Part shown: piece by piece, positions 58,981 to 64,000 of the stretch
Numbering within the stretch: the first letter of the stretch is position 1
Layout: every line of letters begins with the position of its first letter
Assembly (NCBI GenBank): GCA_944363525.1
Contig: CALVUF010000004.1
Location: forward strand, 1 to 64,000
Direction of reading: 5' to 3'
DNA length: 64,000 nucleotides
Origin: an uncultured Bacilli bacterium
GTDB taxonomy: Bacteria > Bacillota_I > Bacilli_A > RFN20 > CAG-826
Notes under the pieces: generated by a model
Told to the model about the DNA's origin: nothing
Seen by the model: the letters and a program-made list of their open reading frames with translations, nothing else
The model's database searches: none
Program-made: the position numbers and the translations under genes

Positions 58981-60417
58981 ATGCTGCTTAAAGAGATTTA
59001 CCCCTTATTCCAAGTTGAGGATAACAACGTTGAGTGCAAACTTCGTCTTAACGAAGATTCCTTTTCTTGGCTAAAAACGGTCGCGGGCTTCGCCAATTGC
59101 CATGGGGGTCTTTTATTCGTCGGAGTCAAACCGGATGATTTTTCTCTTGCTGGCATGGACTTGTCGACGATCGATAAGCAAAAGCAACTCTTTTATCAAA
59201 ACGTCAAGAACCGTATCGAAGGCGATTTGGATATCAAAACCGATCTTCTCGCTTATTCTGATTCCGGAAAAGACCTTTACGTTCTGAAGATTAGTATCGC
59301 TGAGGCGTGCATGAAACCGGTTATTCTTATGCATCAAGGTTTTCCGCTGGTATTTGTTAGGAACGACGGATTCACCTCCCCAGCAACCCAGGAAGAACTG
59401 ATTTTCATGTCGACCCATAACCAACCCGTGAAGTTTGACACGATAGCTAGTGACGTTCCGTTTGCTATCGACGATTTTCACGATTTGGATGACTTCCGAT
59501 TTTCCCGGACCAATAAGCATTTGGACGTTAAAGAGTTGGAATCGCTTCCGTTTTTTGACCGGAACAAGAATCTGTATCGCGGTTCTTGCTTATTTCGCGA
59601 CGTTTGTGACGAGCCCAACACGAAAATTGTTTGTTCGGTCTATCCTGGCTTAACCCGGGGGAGCGATTTGGTTATTGCCAGCAATGCCTTCGAGGGTAAT
59701 TTGATCAAAGCTTATCGTTTTATGAATGAGTTTGTTCAGTCCCGAATGAACCACGGCTTTTTAAAAACTGGGGACGGTCGGATCGACATTGATGCCTTCC
59801 CCGAAAGAGCGTTGTTCGAGGCCATCATCAACTCTTTAGCCCATCGGGATTACTTCATTAATGGATCACAGATCTCCTTAGATATCTTTAAAGATCGCTT
59901 AGTCATTACCTCCCCTGGTTCCTATTACCAAAGCGGGCCCCTTTCGCCGACCTATGATTTGGCCCGCTTCGCCTCAAGACGGCGGAACGAATATATTTGC
60001 AACGTTTTCTGCTATTGCAAAGCGATGGAGGCTCGAGGCACGGGTTTTGAGAAGATCATCAGCGAGTATGCTTCCGCCGATGAACGCCATCGGCCGTTCA
60101 TCTATTCGAAAAATTCGTTGTTTTCCATCGTCCTTCCTGATTTGACTTACGCTCCCGGGGTCAGCATTGAAGCGGATTCGATTTCCGTAATCGCGGAAAA
60201 TCTTCTCCGTTCTAAATATGATTTGGACATCCTTTCCTATTGTTATGGCGAGAACCGGGATGTGAAGGATATCGCGGCGCATCTTGGCCTAGCCAATTCA
60301 TCTTATCTTCGGAATACCATCATCGGGCATTTAGTCCAAATCGGTTATCTAAATCCGATAAAGATCGGCAATGCCCAATGTTTCACCGCCAATAAAGGAA
60401 AAGTAACACTTAAATAG
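58981..60417 (+). CDS. AlbA/Schlafen-type ATP-binding regulator (COG2865-like)
   Basis: 478 residues behind GGAGGTT. Residues 1-125 form an AlbA_2 domain (NVECKLRLNEDSFSWLKTVAGFANCHGGLLFVGV); about 260-365 resemble the GHKL-like C-terminal domain (FPERALFEAIINSLAHRDYF, ARGTGFEKIISEYA); the C-terminal 80 residues could be a winged helix (DVKDIAAHLGLANSSYLRNTIIGHL). Intact, unlike the related gene at 41322. It is bracketed by 56-57 bp direct repeats and the TTGAAGT array, which may be its own binding sites. Role unknown: an accessory regulator or defence protein. Confidence 0.8.
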   Translation: MLLKEIYPLFQVEDNNVECKLRLNEDSFSWLKTVAGFANCHGGLLFVGVKPDDFSLAGMDLSTIDKQKQLFYQNVKNRIEGDLDIKTDLLAYSDSGKDLYVLKISIAEACMKPVILMHQGFPLVFVRNDGFTSPATQEELIFMSTHNQPVKFDTIASDVPFAIDDFHDLDDFRFSRTNKHLDVKELESLPFFDRNKNLYRGSCLFRDVCDEPNTKIVCSVYPGLTRGSDLVIASNAFEGNLIKAYRFMNEFVQSRMNHGFLKTGDGRIDIDAFPERALFEAIINSLAHRDYFINGSQISLDIFKDRLVITSPGSYYQSGPLSPTYDLARFASRRRNEYICNVFCYCKAMEARGTGFEKIISEYASADERHRPFIYSKNSLFSIVLPDLTYAPGVSIEADSISVIAENLLRSKYDLDILSYCYGENRDVKDIAAHLGLANSSYLRNTIIGHLVQIGYLNPIKIGNAQCFTANKGKVTLK

Positions 60418-60472
60418 TCTTTGAAATAAGTTCAATGTCTCATTGAAGTGACTTGAAGTAGACATTGAAGTA
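60417..60472. repeat. 56-bp direct repeat, right copy
   Basis: Begins at the last base of the stop codon of the preceding gene. It matches 58837-58893 except for one missing T. TTGAAGT sites at 60443, 60453 and 60465. Confidence 0.92.
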
Positions 60473-60504
60473 GGGCTTTTTATCGATTGTTTTCCTTTAG
60501 AGGA

Positions 60505-60533
60505 TAAAGAAAACCGACCATTGGCTAGGTCGG
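60505..60533 (-). terminator. intrinsic terminator of tRNA-Leu (CAA)
   Basis: Minus strand CCGACC-tagccaat-GGTCGG-TTTTC. Confidence 0.8.
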
Positions 60534-60546
60534 TTGATCTTAATTT

Positions 60547-60633
60547 TGGTGCCCGAGGCCGGACTCGAACCGGCACGAGTTCATCACTCAGCGGATTTTG
60601 AGTCCGCCGCGTCTACCATTCCACCACACGGGC
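60547..60633 (-). tRNA. tRNA-Leu (anticodon CAA)
   Basis: 87 nt with encoded CCA and a long variable arm. Acceptor GCCCGTG pairs with CTCGGGC; anticodon stem GCGGA/TCCGC encloses CTCAAAA, anticodon CAA. Confidence 0.95.
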
Positions 60634-60642
60634 GCGAGGTGG

Positions 60643-60671
60643 ATTATATAACGGACCCTTCTCTTTGCCAA
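60643..60671 (-). promoter_or_regulatory. promoter of tRNA-Leu (CAA)
   Basis: Minus strand TTGGCA (60671-60666), 17-bp spacer, TATAAT (60648-60643). Confidence 0.85.
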
Positions 60672-60679
60672 AACTTTTC

Positions 60680-61330
60680 TTAGCCGACGTTAGTGAATTC
60701 GATCGCGTAGGCATAGGCCGCCCGGCCGATGTCCGGATCGCTATTCTCAATCCGGAAGTAGGGATAGACGGCATCGAAATCATAGATCCATACGTATTCA
60801 TTGTCCCCGCCGTGATCGCCTATCGGCTCGACTGAATACTCGGTGGGGTTGACTTCATAACCGGCATAGACGATTGGCTTGGCGATAACCGGATTTTGAG
60901 GTCCTCTTTTATCGAGCAAAGTTATCATGACCCGGTTATGACCTAAGGCATCGGTGTTATAGATCTCACCATCGAATTTATGTATTTGAATCGTCCCGGC
61001 ATTGCTTCCGTTGCCTTGCTGGACGTAATTGAGGTGGAAACCGATCCCGTCGACTTCGATGTCGGTGTCCAATAAATAGGAACTTTGGCTGGTGGAGGGT
61101 ATGGCTTCTCGGGTTAGGGATAGATCGGCCTTTTTCTCGATAGTGGAAGAACTTTCTTCTTCTATTGGGCTGCTGGAGGCTGTCGTTTCGATCGGATTAT
61201 TAGACTCAGAAGGCGACTCCTCGGTTTTAGAAACGGATGGGCTCTTACTGGGCTCGGGAGAAGAGGTGGAATCATTCGTCCTGCAGGAAACGAGCAGCAG
61301 GGGCAAAAGGAATAAACAAAGTTTTCTCAT
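60680..61330 (-). CDS. lipoprotein of unknown function
   Basis: 216 residues. MRKLCLFLLPLLLVSC is a signal peptide ending in a lipobox. A Ser/Glu/Pro-rich linker of about 50 residues follows, then a beta-rich domain (DTDIEVDGIGFHLNYVQQG, YVWIYDFDAVYPYFRI). No catalytic motif. It lies downstream of copA but beyond its terminator; TACGAT about 9 nt before the ATG may be a leaderless -10. Confidence 0.8.
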   Translation of the reverse strand: MRKLCLFLLPLLLVSCRTNDSTSSPEPSKSPSVSKTEESPSESNNPIETTASSSPIEEESSSTIEKKADLSLTREAIPSTSQSSYLLDTDIEVDGIGFHLNYVQQGNGSNAGTIQIHKFDGEIYNTDALGHNRVMITLLDKRGPQNPVIAKPIVYAGYEVNPTEYSVEPIGDHGGDNEYVWIYDFDAVYPYFRIENSDPDIGRAAYAYAIEFTNVG

Positions 61331-61345
61331 GGCTTGGCCATCGTA

Positions 61346-61372
61346 ACAAAAAACCTAGCGCGCGGCTAGGTT
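61346..61372 (-). terminator. intrinsic terminator of copA
   Basis: Minus strand AACCTAGC-CGCGC(G)-GCTAGGTT-TTTT, overlapping the copA stop codon. Confidence 0.85.
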
Positions 61373-61568
61373 ATTCGGCTTGGTAACCGGCGGCTTTGAC
61401 GGCCTCGATCAGCTTTGTCTTATCGAGGTTATGGCCTTTGATGATGGCTTGTTTATTATCTAAGCTGACCTCGACGGAAGTAACGCCTTCGATTTTTTCT
61501 AAGGCTTCTTTGACGTGGGCGACGCAATGCATACACATCATCCCGGTCACTTTGAGGGTGATTTTCAT
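61371..61568 (-). CDS. copZ: possible separately translated CopZ-like copper chaperone (internal start in copA)
   Basis: The last 65 codons of copA, starting at ATG 61568 in the same frame, encode a complete heavy-metal-associated protein with MxCxxC (GMMCMHC). AAGGAGGTG (61583-61575) lies 6 nt upstream, an optimal Shine-Dalgarno inside the coding region (codons for KEVKE). Independent initiation would give a free chaperone in addition to the fused domain. Inferred from sequence only. Confidence 0.55.
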   Translation of the reverse strand: MKITLKVTGMMCMHCVAHVKEALEKIEGVTSVEVSLDNKQAIIKGHNLDKTKLIEAVKAAGYQAE

Positions 61569-63944
61569 TTCCTTCACCTCCTTTCCTTCTTCAATGTTTA
61601 TCGGGCAAGCGGTGGGATAGAAATCATCACTTAGCTGGACATGGTTCTTTCGCCTCCCGCCTTTATCTAAGGAAATGAGGTTAAGCCGGAGGGCGTTCAA
61701 GACGACGGTCACCGAGCTTAAAGACATCGCGGCCGCGCCCATCCAGGGGCGCATCTTCGCCATCCCGAGGGCGGAGAACACCCCGGCGGCGATGGGGATC
61801 ATGATGAGGTTATAGATAAAGGCCCAGAAGAGGTTTTCCTTGATGTTAAGCAAGGTCTTCCGCGATAGCCGGATGGCTTTGACCGCATCGGTTAATTTCG
61901 AGGAGGTGATGACGACATCGGCCGAATCGATGGCGATATCCGATCCGGAACCAATGGCGATCCCAATATCGGCCTCGGTGAGGCTCGGGGCGTCGTTAAT
62001 CCCGTCCCCAATCATGATGACTTTCCCTTTCTCCTTCAGTTTTCGGATGGCTTCGAGCTTGCCACCGGGAAGCAAGGAGGCGACGAAGTGGTCAATCCCG
62101 ACGGACTTTGCGACCGCGGCGGCGACAGTCGGGTTATCCCCGGTCAGCATAACCGGGATGATGCCCATATTCTTTAAACTTTCGATGGCTTGCTTACTAT
62201 CTTCCTTGATTTCATCGGCCGCCCCGATGGCTCCTAGGTAAAGGCCTTTTTTGGCAAAGAGAAGGGGGGTCGCTCCCGCCAAGGATATTTCCTCATAATC
62301 CTTTTTGGCCTGGTCAGTGCCGGCCCCGATTTCCCTTAATAGATTTAGATTCCCGCCGTAAAAGGTTTCGCCTTTTATTTCCCCGGCCACTCCTTGACCG
62401 GGAAGGGAACGGAAATCCTTGATTTCCAAAAGATTGATATTGCGTTCTTGGGCGTATTTCCGGATAGCCTTGGCTAAGGGGTGCTCAGAGGCGGATTCTA
62501 ACGAGAAAGCTAGGGATAAGAACTCGTTTTCGTCTAACTTAGTTCGGATTTGCGAGACTTTCGGTTCGCCTTTGGTGATGGTCCCGGTTTTGTCGAGGAC
62601 AGCGATCTCTGCTTTCCCGGTCGCCTCGAGGGCGGTCGCGGTTTTGAAGAGGATCCCTTGCTTGGCCCCTTTTCCCGAGCCAACCATGATCCCGACCGGG
62701 GTGGCCAGTCCTAAGGCGCAGGGGCAAGAGATGACTAAAACAGCGATACCTTTTTCTAAAGCATAGGTGAAAAGGGATTCCGATTCGAAGTTACTGGCTA
62801 CGAAGTCCCTTCCGAATATCAACCAGAAACTAAAGACGACTAAGGCGATGATGATTACCACCGGGACGAAAATGCCGGAGACCTTATCGGCAATCCGAGC
62901 GATTGGGGCTTTAGAGGAAGAGGCTTCCTCGACCATCTTAACGATTTGGCTAAGGGTCGTTTCTTCCCCAGTTCGGGTCGCGATGATGGTGAGGGCCCCG
63001 GTCTGGTTGATGGTGGCGGTATTCACCTCATCCCCGGCTTTCTTATCAACTGGCATCGATTCGCCAGTCAAAGAGGATTCATCGACTGAGGAATTCCCTT
63101 CGATGATCTTTCCGTCGGCCGGAAACGATTCGCCAGGATAGATAACCAGTTCATCCCCGACTTTGATGTCTTCAACTCCAATATCTTGAATTTGGCCGTT
63201 TTGTTTCCGGTGGGCGGTTTTAGGGGCGAGGGAAAGGAGGGAAGAGAGGGCACTGGTGGTCTTGCCTTTGGAATAGCTTTCCAAGGTCTTGCCAACCGTG
63301 ATGAGGGCGACGACCGTGCCGGCGGTCTCGAAGTTGAGATTCATGGCGATGCCCATGACGGTATGGTAAGTGGCCGGGTCTTGATAACCGATCGGGCTCA
63401 CGTAATAAGCCATCTCAATAAGGAGGACAAAGCTATAGACGAAGGCGACCCCCGAGCCAAGGCTTACCAGGGTATCCATATTGGGAGAACGATGGATTAA
63501 GGCTTTGAAGCCGGAGACGAAGTAATGATGATTGATGGCCATGATGGCGAAGGCCATGACCATCTCCAGCAATCCGAGCAATAGGGGATAATCCATCAAG
63601 ACCCCGATATTCCAATTAAGCATCGCCCCCATGGCGAGGTAGAACAAGGGGATGAGGATGATGAGTGAAGCGATGAGGCGATAGAGCAAGGGTTTGGTCT
63701 CGTCGGTTTTCTTTTCGGCCGGTTTGGCTCTCTCTCCGATCATGGAAGCCCCATAGCCGGCTTTCTCAACCGCCTTGATTATCGATTCGATTGAGGCGGG
63801 GGAATCGAACTCAACCTTCATTGAGTTGGTCAAAAGGTTGACTTCGGCCTTCTTGACCCCCTCGAGCTTATTGACCGCTTTCTCGACTCTAGCTGAGCAG
63901 GCGGCGCAGGACATGCCGGTGATGGCGAAACGCTGCTCCGTCAT
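61371..63944 (-). CDS. copA: copper-exporting P-type ATPase with fused CopZ-like domain
   Basis: 857 residues behind GGAGG. An N-terminal heavy-metal domain (FAITGMSCAACSARVEKAV) precedes membrane helices, the actuator TGES, the CPC metal site (VISCPCALGLATPVG, near 406), DKTGTITKGEP (phosphorylated Asp) and MIGDGINDAPSLTEADIGIA. After the last helices and an unusual linker (KNHVQLSDDFYPTACPINIEEG) comes a second heavy-metal domain, residues 793-857 (MKITLKVTGMMCMHCVAHVKE), complete and CopZ-like. It exports Cu(I). The start overlaps the upstream gene as ATGA. Confidence 0.95.
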   Translation of the reverse strand: MTEQRFAITGMSCAACSARVEKAVNKLEGVKKAEVNLLTNSMKVEFDSPASIESIIKAVEKAGYGASMIGERAKPAEKKTDETKPLLYRLIASLIILIPLFYLAMGAMLNWNIGVLMDYPLLLGLLEMVMAFAIMAINHHYFVSGFKALIHRSPNMDTLVSLGSGVAFVYSFVLLIEMAYYVSPIGYQDPATYHTVMGIAMNLNFETAGTVVALITVGKTLESYSKGKTTSALSSLLSLAPKTAHRKQNGQIQDIGVEDIKVGDELVIYPGESFPADGKIIEGNSSVDESSLTGESMPVDKKAGDEVNTATINQTGALTIIATRTGEETTLSQIVKMVEEASSSKAPIARIADKVSGIFVPVVIIIALVVFSFWLIFGRDFVASNFESESLFTYALEKGIAVLVISCPCALGLATPVGIMVGSGKGAKQGILFKTATALEATGKAEIAVLDKTGTITKGEPKVSQIRTKLDENEFLSLAFSLESASEHPLAKAIRKYAQERNINLLEIKDFRSLPGQGVAGEIKGETFYGGNLNLLREIGAGTDQAKKDYEEISLAGATPLLFAKKGLYLGAIGAADEIKEDSKQAIESLKNMGIIPVMLTGDNPTVAAAVAKSVGIDHFVASLLPGGKLEAIRKLKEKGKVIMIGDGINDAPSLTEADIGIAIGSGSDIAIDSADVVITSSKLTDAVKAIRLSRKTLLNIKENLFWAFIYNLIMIPIAAGVFSALGMAKMRPWMGAAAMSLSSVTVVLNALRLNLISLDKGGRRKNHVQLSDDFYPTACPINIEEGKEVKEMKITLKVTGMMCMHCVAHVKEALEKIEGVTSVEVSLDNKQAIIKGHNLDKTKLIEAVKAAGYQAE
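61575..61583 (-). promoter_or_regulatory. strong internal ribosome binding site within copA
   Basis: AAGGAGGTG on the coding strand, 6 nt before the in-frame ATG at 61568. Confidence 0.7.
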
Positions 63945-64000
63945 TTAAGCCTCCTCAGCAATTCAAAAGACTCAAGCAAAGCCGAGTCATCGCCGGCAAG
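63941..64000 (-). CDS. partial gene upstream of copA (C-terminal end only)
   Basis: An open frame runs in from the window edge and ends LAGDDSALLESFELLRRLK, stop TGA at 63943-63941, overlapping the copA ATG as ATGA. The overlap and frame suggest a real co-transcribed gene. Only 19 residues are visible; a copper-responsive repressor (CsoR or CopY) is common in this position but cannot be confirmed. Confidence 0.5.
   Translation of the reverse strand, partial: LAGDDSALLESFELLRRLK

Noticed and set aside
1..64000. TGA reassigned to tryptophan (Mollicutes code), prompted by the in-frame TGA at 2569
   Set aside because: Many genes end at TGA, often in ATGA overlaps with the next start (5755, 21697, 26271, 47826, 63943), and Trp is encoded by TGG throughout.

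Overview
The window looks like the chromosome of a low-complexity Bacillota, most likely an uncultured gut Bacilli lineage related to RF39, Erysipelotrichales or Acholeplasmatales. The assignment is inference. It rests on the PolC-type replicative polymerase, the FakA, Asp23, RecG, FtsY, YlxM and Ffh set, and gene order shared with Bacillus subtilis. Base composition is moderately GC-rich. TGA is an ordinary stop: many gene pairs overlap as ATGA, and tryptophan is TGG throughout. A recurring trait is a -10 box (TATAAT-like) placed only about 6-10 nt before the start codon with no Shine-Dalgarno sequence. Many first genes of operons are therefore probably leaderless, while operon-internal genes carry normal ribosome binding sites.

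Positions 1-4100: the end of an rRNA operon (5S rRNA), then a membrane protein joining prephenate-dehydratase-like domains to a two-helix plus beta-rich module. Next come two minus-strand exported proteins sharing a CcpA/cre-like operator; one is interrupted by an in-frame TGA.

Positions 4100-40620 form a housekeeping backbone: a fucose-isomerase-like protein, asp23-fakA, recG, rnc-ftsY-ylxM-ffh, a DUF3137-like/LemA pair, a Clp-fold protease, rpsP-khpA-rimM-trmD (inverted), rplS, lepB, rbgA-rnhB-dprA, topA-trmFO-xerC, rpsB-tsf, pyrH, frr, uppS-cdsA-dxr-rseP-polC. The order follows B. subtilis from yloU to polC, but the fapR-plsX-fab-acpP block, smc, clpQY-codY and proS are absent from their usual places.

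Positions 40620-64000 are an accessory region punctuated by tRNA genes (Pro-CGG, Arg-CCU, Ala-GGC, Leu-CAG, Arg-CCG, Leu-CAA). AT-rich modules sit near them. They are a frameshifted AlbA/COG2865-type regulator flanked by inverted repeats, a two-gene ABC-type ATPase plus TOPRIM-like pair that resembles a phage-defence operon, and a second AlbA-type gene bracketed by 56-57 bp direct repeats and a phased TTGAAGT array. Between them lie a PII-like protein, cyclophilin, a LysR/acetyltransferase/flavodoxin-lipoprotein cluster, GH31 and GH3 glycosidases with an alpha/beta hydrolase, a stand-alone adenylation-GNAT fusion with an IroE-like esterase, lipoproteins, and a copper P-type ATPase fused to a CopZ-like domain that has its own internal ribosome binding site.

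The strongest leads for new biology are the ATPase/TOPRIM-like pair (46708-48353), the repeat-bracketed AlbA gene (58837-60472), the CopA-CopZ gene with an internal start (61371-63944), the prephenate-dehydratase/2TM-beta fusion (190-1902), and the adenylation-GNAT/esterase pair (56240-58790).
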